This document shows, one piece after another, positions 1-11,457 of a stretch of 64,000 nucleotides of DNA. Each line of letters opens with the position of its first letter. Within the stretch, counting starts at the first letter, position 1. This DNA is from Casuarina equisetifolia (taxonomy: Eukaryota > Streptophyta > Magnoliopsida > Fagales > Casuarinaceae). The DNA is taken from contig CM052356.1 in NCBI GenBank assembly GCA_028551475.1, positions 30,779,884 through 30,843,883 on the forward strand, given 5' to 3'. Under the pieces are notes generated by a model. That model was not told the origin of the DNA. It did not search any database and saw only the letters and a program-made list of their open reading frames with translations. A program made the position numbers and the translations under genes.

Positions 1-2984
1 AAAGTTATCAGTGGCTTTCATTCATTAAAACAAGCACAGACAGTGGAACAACATGAGTGCAACAAAGAAACGTTGAGACTAAGGCTTGATTGAGGAAAGG
101 GTATCTGTGGAATGGCTATGACAGTTACAATCATGATAATAATCCTTACGTTAAAGAAAGACAAGATGGTGGTACTATCATTTTTTTTTTTCAAACAGAA
201 ACTCCAGTTTAAGTTACAATTTCATATAGATACCAAGATTGAGCCTTCAAACATTTACAGGTATTTGACTGCGTGAGAACTGATGAGAACAAAACGCAGT
301 GAATGAACAACTTCTAGAAATTAGTCAAAAAGTTGCTTGTGTAAATTTGCTCAAATGCACAATCCTTGTATGAATGTCATATTATTACTTCATTGTCTTT
401 CATTCTGAAGACATCAACTGCCTGATAGAAGGATAAAAAATGCTGCTATTTAAGATTCTTTCAGACATTATGACAAGATTTTATCAAGGCCAAGTTGACG
501 GCATATCTGGAATTTAATTTCATCGAACCATGATTGTATGACCTATCTGGCAAAGAAATGAAATAGGAAATGGCAACATATTGTGTTCAGACCTAAAAAC
601 GAAACAGGTGAAGGGGGACTTTCTCCTTTCCATTAGTAAGTAACAAATATACCCAGTGTCTCTTAGAAAAACTGAGATGCTATTTGAGCCATAGCTCATT
701 AACCAAATAGATACGGTGCTGCTGATTGTTTAAAAAATACAAGTGTGAACCACATAAGTTATCAAGTATGTGATCAAAATAGATGATGAGATGGAAACCT
801 GGGAAACATAACCCAAAAAAAAAAAAAAAAGAGGAGCTGAAATTGCAGGTCATCCCAAGTTAAAATGAAATTTTGACTATTAAAGGTATTAAGTGTGCAT
901 CAACTGTAATAGGATAATCAATACATTTTCAAATAGCTCTCACATCATCAGCTGTACGCCAATACAGCATAATAGCTCAAACAACGTTAATGAAAATAGT
1001 CATCTTTCTAACAGTTTACAAAGCATAAACTGCGTCGCTTGATCACGATATTTCCCTCAGCACATGAGAAGACCATTTTTATCCGTCAGTTATGCATTCC
1101 TATCATTGCCAATGGTGCTCCACTGTACCCAAATAATTTGCAGTCTAACACTGTCTAGCCCTGAAACTCCCATAATCTGAACCACCAATGCAGCAGTATC
1201 CAATGCCATTTAACTCCTCATAAGAGAGCTGATCAGCATGCTGCAATAATATCACAAACAAGCAGTTGAACTTGTCCTATAACCTGTTTCCAAGCTTCAG
1301 TATCCCTCCATCATTTTCAAGAAAGTATAAGTGTTGGAAATATGAAGGCTACTGCTTCTATGTTAAAATTTTAAGGCCTTCATTACTCTGAAGATATTTA
1401 ATGGCATTAGTTATTGTAAATACATGATAACATCATGCAAAATGAAATAAAGTATCAATGCTGCATAGACTGCTAGAGACAAGATACATTTCTGTGTGGG
1501 AGGATGAAGGAAAATTAACTAGTTGGCATTTCAAAAATGTAAGACTATCATACATCATGGACTTGAAAATAAAGGGAAACCACATGAAGCTGCAAATAAG
1601 CTTTTGAGACGATCATTGTAAGAAAAGAAGAGGATATCCAAATTTATTCAAGTTCAATCTAAGAAATATTTTTAAGCAATAAGTCAAATTTCGCTGCATA
1701 AGGTAACATTTTCGTCCTACATACATATTTGGCATAAATGTGCACAAACACCCAGCACGTGCCTGTGTAAAGCATTGAAATTTAACATTGATGTATTTAT
1801 ATGTGCACATATCAATGTTACCATCTGCACATATCAATGTTCCCATCAAACCTGCCATAGGCACACCAGTATATGCTTTCATGCAGAATATTCATAACAC
1901 TGACAAGATATCAACAGACACATATTTACATATACATACAATAGTCTCATTAAAATCCGCTATCCAAGCCTCATTAAAATCTTTTAAATTATGTTACTGA
2001 GTTTGGCATTACATACATAGAAGAACCATTTGGAATTCCAAGGCACACTTGTGTGTGTGCATGCATGAGAGAGACATTTTAATGATTTTTGGTTCTCCAA
2101 TTCCCTCTTTTTCTGTTTGCTTTCTACTTAATCCCCGCTTCTTTATTGAAACCTACACACTAACAATGAGTGAGGTAGAAATCGATGGTTGATCACAGTT
2201 GTTATGTTTCAACTTTCCAGTATTTATGAGACACACATTGTTACTTTCTGGCAACAACAGCTTCTTCTCCATGTACTCAAAACATCCTCTCATGCAAAAA
2301 CACACAATTCAACAACATTTCTTGACTCTGAAGGGAAGACCCACATACGAAGCCCTTCAGTGACCTATTATACAGGAGTCACTCAGGTTCATTGAAAAAG
2401 AAACAATCTATATGAAACCTAAAAGTTCAGCATACTAGCAGCTACGGTGAGGATAACTGATCGTATAAACAGGGAGCTCATTCAACTTAATCCAAAAAGA
2501 ATACACTTTCCAAAGATTACCAAATGCTAGCAACCACATTCAAAGAAGGTCATGGCTACATTCTACCACAGCAACAAAGAAATCCATCTTCAAGTTGTTT
2601 ATTATTAAAAAGATTGTATCTAATACTTTATCAAGGCATTCACATGACTCTAAATACTACAATCTGCCACTGCCTCAAGCATATTTAATAGTCAAACGTA
2701 TGCTACAGTGCAAGAAATTCTTAGAGCCCAGTTAGATTTAACATGTGGGAACTCATAAGACTGTATAAGAAACCATTTCTATCACCATGGTTGATTTGAA
2801 TGGAATGTACCCATATTTCAACCTCCTTACTACAACATCTTTTTCTTTTTACAAGACTCCAAACATGCACCATGACTCAAAAAAAAAAAAAATCTATCCT
2901 CAAAGGAACATTGTGAGAAAATCGAAGTTGACACACAAAAAAAAATGAGATAATTTTTAGGTAGCTGCTAACATGAAACCTCAC
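1..2984 (-). other. Long symplekin intron; no exon seen
   Basis: AT-rich sequence without a convincing coding block. The frame and phase needed after the exon ending at 2985 (a split Cys or Trp codon) find no matching conserved exon here. The short ORFs have no family features. It is best read as one intron that continues beyond the window; several A-tracts (near 813-830 and 2879-2892) could be remnants of retroposed DNA. Confidence 0.6.
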
Positions 2985-5017
2985 CAGTTAATAACGGTTA
3001 TTGTCAATGAGCCAGGGAGGCCATTGACCAAAGGCAACAAATTTAACAGAATGGCAAGAGTTCTGTTTGCTTCAGACATAAGAACAACTGGGTCCAGAAC
3101 AGGGTGACCAGCAACCAGCCACGATATGTTAAAGGCTCGTCTACTTGCTGTAGCAAATAACCAAATGAATATCCAAAAGAAAAGGATAAATAAGTAAAAC
3201 CTTCAATTCCTCAAACACACTATGAATCAGAAAAGAAAGTAAAAATGCAACTATATGAAACCTAAACCACACAATTCTCAGTAAAACTATAAAAACCTCT
3301 TAAGTCAATATTCATTACCTTCTGTGATAGGCTTTTCAAACTCATCGGTGTCAGACGTAAAAAGTAAGACATATATTTCCAAAAATTTCAACGCCAGCAT
3401 ATTTGTCCCAACAGAGCCAGGCTACAAAATCAAGTTGATACTACGCTCAGCTTTGATAAATGTTGCAAACAGCCACAAATACAAGCTTATTCAGAACAAC
3501 ATATAACTTATTATGAAAGGAACAAAATGCATTGACCTAACAACGGTAGCATGAGATAGATTGAAATTGAAGTGCAAGCAGAAGCACAATTCGCAAGTAA
3601 TTTTGAGCCAAAAATTTCCACTGAAACCATTAAGTTTCACTCACAATGTAAATACTCAGATTTCACACTTCCAAGAAGAGGCATTAAGAAAACAGCAATA
3701 AATAGCTAAGAACCACATAAAACGCAAATTGGATTTCAAAAAGAATAGGAGAGTTCTCTGAAATGAATCACATCTAGTCACAACTATTAAATGCAGAGTG
3801 TATTCAAAGAAGAAAAAAACAGAAGATACAGAGACATGAACCCCTTATCACTTTAGCAACCCACCCCAGCACATGCACTAGCTGCCACCAGCTTGGCCAG
3901 GCCAGAGCCCCAAAGTATGTGAATCTCTGGTACTTGAGAATGCCAGAAAAAAAAAGGAAAAAAAAATAGAAAACACCTTATTAAAGCATCATAGTTCTTA
4001 GACGATCCACCACTAAAAAATCAGTTGTCGCAACTCAACAGTTAAAACTTTATAATCCTCATAGCCAACAGAACACCGAGATTATGCCATTCTCTTGAAG
4101 AAACTACAGGAATTTCACTCTTAGCTTTATTCTAAGCCACATATAAAAGTCAGCTTTTTATGCTACATTTTCTCATCATCCAAAAGGTCCGTCTATCTGA
4201 TGCTATATTACTCTAAACAATTTATGATGGAGATATTAAATTTTTACTCTAAAGTGTTGCATCGCCTATGCAAGATGACAACAACGAGATTATGCAGAAA
4301 ATTTGAGAATTATAATAAAAAATAAAAGGTAAGCTTCGCAAACTTATTTGCATTCTTAGTAGAAGGGACGAGCAAGCATGATTCACACACCTCCGATGCA
4401 AGGGCAAATACTGTGTCCTTGAACTTAATCATCCACATCCAGAGCTCTTCAAGCCATCTCTCAACTTTACCACGCCGTTGAAACTACATTTACAGAATGA
4501 ACATAACTAGTTGAATTGGGAAATGAAGACCAAGAAAATTGAGTTCAAGCGAGGAAATGCGTGTGTCTAACCTGCCATGCCAATTCCTCCAAAACACGGC
4601 AAAAGAAATTTGTGCCACTAACAATACATTGCTTCGCAACAATGGAGTCGCCATCTCTTACAAGTGCCAAGAATACAGGGATTAGCGCCGAAGAGAACTC
4701 CATTGCTTTCAATCCAACCTCTTCAACCAACCTGTCCAACCCATCCAATACAATCGGAACACAGACAAAACGAAAGTAAAAGAAAGCAAACAATCGAGGG
4801 CTTCTGAAACTCACTCGACGAGCAGTTTGCGGACGAGGCTCTCGGGACAGGACTGGAGCTCGACCAAGTAGGGGAAAAGCTCGAACGCCAGGGACGACTC
4901 CACGGACAATAGAATGTCCTTGACCTGCTTTAGAGAAGACATCTTCACCGCCAAGTCCCCGTGGTTGTTGGCGGCGGCAAGGAGGGCGAGAGCCTGGTCT
5001 CTGGAAGCTCCGGCCAT
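2985..5017 (-). CDS. Symplekin-like mRNA 3'-end processing scaffold (5' part, gene runs off the left edge)
   Basis: Five coding exons are visible: 4815-5017, 4572-4731, 4391-4483, 3319-3421 and 2985-3147. Phases agree across all junctions and each intron is GT-AG. The protein starts MAGASRDQALALLAAANNHG, has a HEAT-repeat-like helical N-terminus, and includes blocks such as EEVGLKAMEF, GKVERWLEELWMWMIKFKD, ALKFLEIYVLLFT and NISWLVAGHPVLDP that I associate with plant symplekin (the Arabidopsis ESP4 type). Symplekin scaffolds the cleavage and polyadenylation complex in the nucleus. Roughly the first 240 residues are here; the family normally exceeds 1,000. The next expected exon is not found in 1-2984, so the following intron is at least 3 kb. 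The gene lies head to head with UFC1. Family call confident; exact ends rest on manual splicing. Confidence 0.85.
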
Positions 5018-5272
5018 GCCTGAGTACCGACAATTCCCGGCGACTATCCAGTCGGAGGTTTAATTTTGGTTTGATTAGGGTTTTGAAATGAGAGGGAGAT
5101 GGAAAAATAGAATCAGTATCACAGACGCGCTCCGTAGTCCGCAACTAACTTCATACGATCTCCTCACGTGTGTGGATATAACCTTCCCAACCTGGATTAT
5201 TCGGATTTAAAGTGCTGATATGCGCCAATGGCTTTTAGGGTTCCCTTGAAAGGAACCAAACGGTGAAATGTG

Positions 5273-5391
5273 AGGGTGTCCTCTTGGTTTAGTGGTAAAA
5301 AGATAAGGAACTCTTAAAAAGAGTTTGAAACCCCCTCCTTCTTCCGTGTGTGAGTTAAAAAATTAAATAATAAAATAAAAGAATAAAAAAT
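5273..5391 (+). mobile_element. tRNA-derived SINE with target-site duplications
   Basis: The body begins with a pol III A-box-like stretch (TGGTTTAGTGGTA near 5287-5299) and has a B-box-like GAGTTTGAAACCC about 30 bp later, then GTGTGTGAGTT and an A-rich tail ending near 5391. It is flanked by an 11-bp near-perfect direct repeat: GGTGAAATGTG at 5262-5272 and GGTGAGATGTG at 5392-5402. These are the hallmarks of a short tRNA-related SINE inserted by LINE machinery. It sits between the divergent symplekin and UFC1 genes. Confidence 0.75.
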
Positions 5392-5402
5392 GGTGAGATG
5401 TG

Positions 5403-6000
5403 CATCTTGCCCGTTCTCTTCGAATCTCAACCGTTCAAATATTTATTGATAACTAAACTCATATTTCTATAGCCATACATAGTGATGTACCTATAATCAA
5501 TTAATCATATATACTCTTACCTGAATAATATAAAATTATAAATACCATAATATATTATTCTATAAGAGTTTTATTGTAATAAAAAATATTAAATTCATTA
5601 GAATGGAAAGAAAATGCCATTTCGAGTCATAATTCCTTAAGATCAATTTTTATGTAGCCAACTTATTATTTTAATTGAATGATTAAAATAATTAACAATA
5701 TTAAGAGAGAGTTCGATCATTATTTTAGTTATTGTGTCTTATTTGTTTATGTCTGTTGAGCTTTTAAAGTTTACATTGCATTTGGAATGAGTAATTTAGA
5801 TATTTAGAATTATAAATTTTAAAAATCGCAAAGATCCTTATTTAAGGTTACAATCAAACAATACGTGTTTAATTTTATTATAATGTTCAGTAACTAACTC
5901 GTGTTCTTTTACAATATAGTTTTAAAATATATTTATGTACTTAAGGAAAGCATTTTTCATTTTTTTTCTTGATTGCACGGACAGAACAGCGACCTCATTA
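5403..6000. other. AT-rich intergenic DNA upstream of UFC1
   Basis: Very AT-rich sequence between the SINE and the UFC1 5' leader. No ORF with family features, and no clear TATA box can be singled out among many AT runs. The UFC1 leader probably begins near 5970, where the composition becomes less AT-rich. Confidence 0.5.
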
Positions 6001-6080
6001 CCGGGAACAGAAAGAGAGCAATCGCGGAGGATTGAGGAAAATCGAATCTAGGGTTTGGGGATTGCTTCGGAGAGGAAGAA

Positions 6081-7593
6081 ATGGAGGGCTGGGATCCGAA
6101 CACGAAGTCGACGTTGACTCAGATACCGCTGCTGACGACGAAGGCCGGCCCGAGGGACGGCGCTGCATGGACGCAGAGGCTGAAGGAGGAGTACAAGGCG
6201 CTGATCGCCTACACGCAGATGAATAAGTCCAAGGACAATGACTGGTTCCGGATCTCCGCGGCCAACCCCGAGGGCACGCGCTGGACCGGCAAGTGCTGGT
6301 ATGTGCACAATCTACTGAAGTATGAGTTCGACCTCCAGTTTGATATCCCCGTCACCTATCCCTCTACTGCGCCCGAGCTCGAGCTTCCTCAACTCGATGG
6401 CAAGACGCAGAAGGTTGCTTTCTGTTTTCCGATTTTTTCTCTCTTTGGTCGAGGAATTGAATTAATTTGTTCTGATTTTTGATTTAATTCTACTTGCTGG
6501 TGTTTTATTTCAGATGTATAGAGGGGGGAAGATCTGCTTGACCGTGCATTTCAAGCCGCTTTGGGCAAAGAACTGGTATGACTTCATTTCTTACCTTTTA
6601 TCTTAATGATCTAAACTTTTAAATATCTCGTTGAATTATCTTAATTTCAATCCTAATTTACACATGCGCCCCGTGTCTCCAACGTTCCACCGTTGTTAGA
6701 TGGTAGGAGACGTGATCTGAGATAAAGTCCATTGGCATCATCTTATCTTCTTCACGACTTTTCTTTGTTTTATTCCTTTTAAATTCATTACTTAAATTAC
6801 ATTTTTAGATTCATGACATCGGAGTAGTACGATCCTAAGTCTGAGATCTGCCTCCCTAATATAGTTGTTGAATCCACTGAAGTTAAATATTTCACATATT
6901 GCACTGCATTTTATTCTCGTGACAATTTGTCATGGCACTGAGCATGTCATGCTAAGTTCAAAACTTGTCTTCAACTCTACTTACATGTCCCCATTAAAGT
7001 TAAATATCTCACCTGTTGCATTCCATTTTCATTTGATGAGGGGAAGTTTAGGCCTGCACGAAGGGGGGAGTTTTAGAATATTTATTGAGGTATTGAATTC
7101 ATCATTTTCTATCTGTGATGGCAACAATTTTTGATTTATCCATTATTTAGTGAAGGAAGAAGGCTTTTAGAAAAGAAGGCTATTAGAACTAATTAAAGTT
7201 TCATTGTAAGATAATTTTTGTAAGTATTAACATTTTACCAATGATATTAATATGGCTTTCGTTCCGGGTAATTCGTATCCAAATCTTTGATATGGAGCTT
7301 TTGTACTTCAATTTGGAGTGGCAGTTGATTGCGTATTGACATGAAATCATTCTTGCCCTGGAAAACTGGACCACACCATTTGATGGCTAGTCTATTACCT
7401 AAATGTGGCTGTGGTTCATTAGGAATTTATTTTTTAACCTACTGTTTACTTCTGGTTGTGCAGCCCTAGGTTTGGTATAGCACATGCACTCTGCTTAGGA
7501 CTTGCTCCCTGGCTTGCTGCTGAGGTTCCCATTCTTGTGGATTCTGGGATGATCAAGCACAAAGATGATGCAGCCTCATCCAGTGAAAGTTAG
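6081..7593 (+). CDS. UFC1: UFM1-conjugating enzyme E2 (UFC1)
   Basis: Three exons, 6081-6413, 6514-6575 and 7464-7593, give 174 residues, matching the usual length of about 167-175. UFC1 receives the ubiquitin-like UFM1 from the E1 UBA5 as a thioester and, with the UFL1 ligase, passes it to targets such as ER-bound ribosomes. The catalytic cysteine is Cys119 in the block [16 protein letters not shown], where the family has its active site. Conserved blocks [14 protein letters not shown] and [14 protein letters not shown] are present. The short C-terminal tail after [16 protein letters not shown] is typical. Introns are GT-AG (100 and 888 bp). The start is the first ATG of the exon and matches the family N-terminus. 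No defect seen. The gene is divergent from symplekin. Confidence 0.95.
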
Positions 7594-8982
7594 TCGTTTT
7601 GCCCTATTTTGAGGTTGTAGAACTAAGCCTCGAGTTCAAACGTTCTTATAGATTGTTCAGGGGAAAATAAACGTTGAGGCACAAAAGTGCCTTTAATTAC
7701 ACAGCTATTACAATCTATGAGATCAGATACTTGCTCCCAAATTATCTTCCATTGAGCTTATAGTTTCAAAATGCAACTGTATCATTAGTTTCCATCAAAA
7801 ATTTTGTTATTTGCAGGTTAAATTAAACCAACGGTGTTCGATTTGACACATTGGGCTCTAAGGTGCATTACATTGTAAGTATATGTATGAGTACGTTGTT
7901 TGCAGCCCAAAATTGGTTGGAATTTGGATCAAATTTTGTGTTCCTGAAGCTCATTCAACTTTAGTTTTCTTCCTTTATTCCCACACTTCATCCTCTGCCG
8001 TAGCTTGACCCATTTTTAACTCTGTAAGAGCTCTTCCATATCCTCTAGCCTTGCATATGTTTAAGGCTTTTGCTTTCTGTAACGAACTCAGTTAGATCTA
8101 CAAGATGGTTCTTCCTGTTAAGGGTCTTTGGCAGATGCCAGTAGGCAGAACTTGTACTGTTTAAATTATCCCGAATAGTTGGAGCGTAATCCAAATCTAA
8201 CTTACTGATTTTGCGTGGTGTTGTACAGTTTGATTATCTTTCTTCTTCTTTTTCAATATAAGACGGGTTAAAAATAAAAAAAGAAATCTTTCAATGTCTG
8301 CGGAGGCCGAGGCTGTGGCAAGCCATTCATAGATGGGGAGGAACCTCCACGGCACCTGGAGGCTATGGAGGGCATGATTATGAGTCGACAGAACATGAAT
8401 TAAAAAAAAAGCTTCGTTCATAGTGACATGATAGACAAATTAGAAAACTTAAACTATTATGGTTAGAAGGTTTATTTCTTACCTTCAAATTGGTTTATAA
8501 AAAGAGGAGAATGCTTTTACAAATAACAAACATAAGAGGTCAATACATTAATAACGAAAAATATATACTGAATTTCAATACATTCTCTTAACCAACATTT
8601 GAATAAACATTTTTAATGAGGACCAGTCTATGAGGCGAAATGGTGCTTCACTCGAGAGTTAGATTGTAATGTCATGTTGGGATATCCATTTAGAACCATC
8701 TTATGAAGAAAGAACATGTATTTTATTTTAAAAATATTTCTTAAAAATAATTTAGATAATATGAGACGTTCTCTACACCAAACTTAACAATTATTTACAA
8801 GCGCTTGACAAAATTTTGATCCCCAGTGTTTTCGTATCATTCTGATTCCTAACCTCTGTAATCCTCAAGCAGGGGCCCTGAAATCTAAAGCCTTGGCTGA
8901 CTTGATTGTAGTCGAGGGGGAATCGTGTATGGTTCGCCACAGATAAAAATTGGCCTGTGATTCAACCTGTGTATGCTCTTCC
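7594..8982. other. UFC1 3' region and intergenic DNA
   Basis: The first few hundred bases after the UFC1 stop are probably its 3' UTR. The rest is AT-rich with no supported gene. This lies between two convergent genes (UFC1 plus, PPR minus), so both transcripts end here. Confidence 0.5.
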
Positions 8983-11457
8983 TCACCAGTAATCCCCGCA
9001 GTTGCAGATTCCATCCCTGAAATGATGAAATCGACTGGCATCTCTAACTGTTATATCTCTCTTTGTTATGAGCGTAATATATTTGATGGCTGTATGACAG
9101 TCCACACAAACCCGCAGATTCTTTGTAATCAGAATCGGCTTGCCGGGGCTCAGACAAAGAATTCCAAATGCAATGGCCAGTTTTTCACTGTGATAAAGAA
9201 GAATCCTCTCCTTCTCCTCTTCTTCAACGTCCTGGAGAACAAAACTCGATTCAGCACGATATCCCATCCTTTTCATCTCCACCAGCAATTCCTCTAGCTT
9301 CCTGTTTATCCATTTTGATTCTGGATGAGATCGATCTCCACCAACAAATGCATGAATAACCCCGTTTATTTCAATCCAACTACATCCTGGGCTTTTCTTG
9401 AAGCCTCTGTCCCTTTGCATGATTCTAACATCTGCTGCATCGTTCCATCTTCCAACAGCACTGTATATGTTGGATAAAAGGACAAAATTTCCAGTACCTT
9501 CAGGTTCGAGGCCCTGGATCTTCTTTGATACTTCTTCACAAAGTTCAATATTCTTGTGGATTCTACATGCAGCAAGAAGGGTACCCCAAACATGAACATT
9601 AGGTTCAAAGGGCATTCTTTGAATCAAATTGTGTGCCTCATCCAGAAGTCCAGCCCGACCAAGAAGATCAATCATGCATATGTAATGGTCAATCCTTGGT
9701 ATAATGTTGAAATCTGAAGTCATGGCATTGAACCAGTATTTCCCTTCTGTGACGTGTCCTGAATGGCTGCAAGCAGATAAGAGACCAATGAAAGTCACAT
9801 CGTCTGGTTTTAAACCCGTTTCTATAAAGTTCTTGAACAGTGAAAATGCTTCTGCACCAAGCCCATGGATACCATAACCAACTATCAGAGCATTCCATGA
9901 GATGATATCCTGCCTCCCCATCCTATCAAAAACTTGCCTAGCAATGTTGATCTTCCCACACTTTGAGTACATGTCTATAAGCGCATTGCAAACCGATGTC
10001 TCAGTCACAAGGCCGTGAACAAGCGAGAAACCATGGCCACAGGCCCCAAGTTGAAGAGCAGCCAAATGTGAACATGCTGGCAGGACACATAACATGGTTG
10101 CCACATCTGGCGGGACGCCAGACAATTGCATCTGGTTAAAAATAAGTAAAGCCTCTTCTGCATAACCATTCTGCATGCAGCCGGACATAATTGCACTATA
10201 AGAAACTGTATCTTTACAAAGCATTTGGTCAAAGAATCTGAGTGCATCATCTATAACCCCACACTTCGCATACATCGAAAGCAGGGTATTACCTACCATT
10301 GTGCCCAAGTATAATCCTGATTTGATTGCATAGCAATGTAACCGTCTCCCTCTGCTGACATCAATAAGCCTTGCGCAAGCTCGAAGTACGACCGCAAGAG
10401 TAACTGATGTTATATTCATCATACTTTTTAGCAGCATCTCATCATATAATGCCAAAGCCTGTATCATAAAATCACATAAAACATATGCTCCAATCATAGC
10501 ACTCCAACAAACCTCATTCTTGACAAGCATCCTGTCAAATATTCTTCTTGCATAAGATATGCAGAGACATTTACCATACATATCCAAAAGCCCAGTTTCA
10601 ATCACAACATCGTTACAAAAACTCCTTCTTAAGGAGTAAGCATGCATCGCCTTCCCTTGGCTCAAAGTATTTGCTTGCCCGACCATGGGGAGAACTGCTA
10701 CGATCGTGGAAGAGTTGGGATTTGTTCCTGATTTCTGCATGTCAAAAACCAACTGTATCGTATCATCATAAAGTCCATGAAGTGAGAACCCAGCAATCAT
10801 AGCATTCCATGCCACTATGTCCCTATGCGACATACTATAGAATACTTTGAGCGCCTCATCTAAATCTCCAGACTTGGCATACATATCAATCAATGCAGTG
10901 CAAACAAATACATCAGAGTCAAGTCCAAGCCCTTTTGCATGGTCATGTACCTCTCTACCAACTTCTATTGCTTGCAAACCAGAACAAGCTTTCAGAACAA
11001 ACGGGAAGGTAAATTTGGTCGGTCTAACACCTATCTCGAGCATACGGTGATACAAATGGATGGCTTCTTCGAAGGTTCCATGCCACGCATAAGCTCTTAT
11101 CATAAGGTTCCATAGAATAACAGTTGGATTAGGAATGTCATCGAACACGTGGCGTGCAACTTGAACTTCACCGCATGCAATATACAGATGAGCAAGTTTC
11201 TCGAGCACAATAGGATCAGCAAAGTGTTTTCTGTCCCTGAGAAGACTTTGATGGATTTTCTTGCCCTGGGATAGTGATTTCGACCGAATGCAAGCTTCGA
11301 GAAGGCTTCTATAGTCCTCGGCTGTGGTTGGAAAGATTTCTTCTTGAATAACGAATTCTTGAGGGACAGATTTGAGAGCACCGCAGTGGGCATGGAAATT
11401 GGTCAGTAAGCTTCGAGAATAGCTAAATCTGCAGAGACGCCTTCCTCCGCATATCAT
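8983..11457 (-). CDS. PLS-class pentatricopeptide repeat protein with C-terminal DYW domain
   Basis: A single intronless ORF of 824 residues, as is typical for plant PPR genes. After an N-terminal leader of about 45 residues rich in Arg and Ser (MICGGRRLCRFSYSRSLL), it carries a long run of PPR motifs (for example VILWNLMIRAYAWHG, DVFVCTALIDMYAKSGDLDEA, DIVAWNAMIAGFSLHG, DIISWNALIVGYGIHG), then E/E+ motifs (PGCSWIEINGVIHAFVGGD) and a complete DYW domain. The cytidine-deaminase-like zinc signature is intact: HSEKLA at about 756, CVDC at 784-787, and the terminal CNCGDYW. Such proteins bind organellar RNA one repeat per base and direct C-to-U editing in mitochondria or plastids; the leader fits organelle import, but the compartment and editing site cannot be read here. 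The repeat region recalls Arabidopsis At3g16610, an uncertain match. Confidence 0.93.
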   Translation of the reverse strand: MICGGRRLCRFSYSRSLLTNFHAHCGALKSVPQEFVIQEEIFPTTAEDYRSLLEACIRSKSLSQGKKIHQSLLRDRKHFADPIVLEKLAHLYIACGEVQVARHVFDDIPNPTVILWNLMIRAYAWHGTFEEAIHLYHRMLEIGVRPTKFTFPFVLKACSGLQAIEVGREVHDHAKGLGLDSDVFVCTALIDMYAKSGDLDEALKVFYSMSHRDIVAWNAMIAGFSLHGLYDDTIQLVFDMQKSGTNPNSSTIVAVLPMVGQANTLSQGKAMHAYSLRRSFCNDVVIETGLLDMYGKCLCISYARRIFDRMLVKNEVCWSAMIGAYVLCDFMIQALALYDEMLLKSMMNITSVTLAVVLRACARLIDVSRGRRLHCYAIKSGLYLGTMVGNTLLSMYAKCGVIDDALRFFDQMLCKDTVSYSAIMSGCMQNGYAEEALLIFNQMQLSGVPPDVATMLCVLPACSHLAALQLGACGHGFSLVHGLVTETSVCNALIDMYSKCGKINIARQVFDRMGRQDIISWNALIVGYGIHGLGAEAFSLFKNFIETGLKPDDVTFIGLLSACSHSGHVTEGKYWFNAMTSDFNIIPRIDHYICMIDLLGRAGLLDEAHNLIQRMPFEPNVHVWGTLLAACRIHKNIELCEEVSKKIQGLEPEGTGNFVLLSNIYSAVGRWNDAADVRIMQRDRGFKKSPGCSWIEINGVIHAFVGGDRSHPESKWINRKLEELLVEMKRMGYRAESSFVLQDVEEEEKERILLYHSEKLAIAFGILCLSPGKPILITKNLRVCVDCHTAIKYITLITKRDITVRDASRFHHFRDGICNCGDYW

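Noticed and set aside
5273-5345. Functional tRNA gene
   Set aside because: It has A- and B-box-like strings but no cloverleaf pairing, and the A-rich tail and flanking duplication identify a SINE.
10005-10250. Extra ORFs on both strands inside the PPR gene
   Set aside because: They are out-of-frame shadows of the 824-codon PPR frame.
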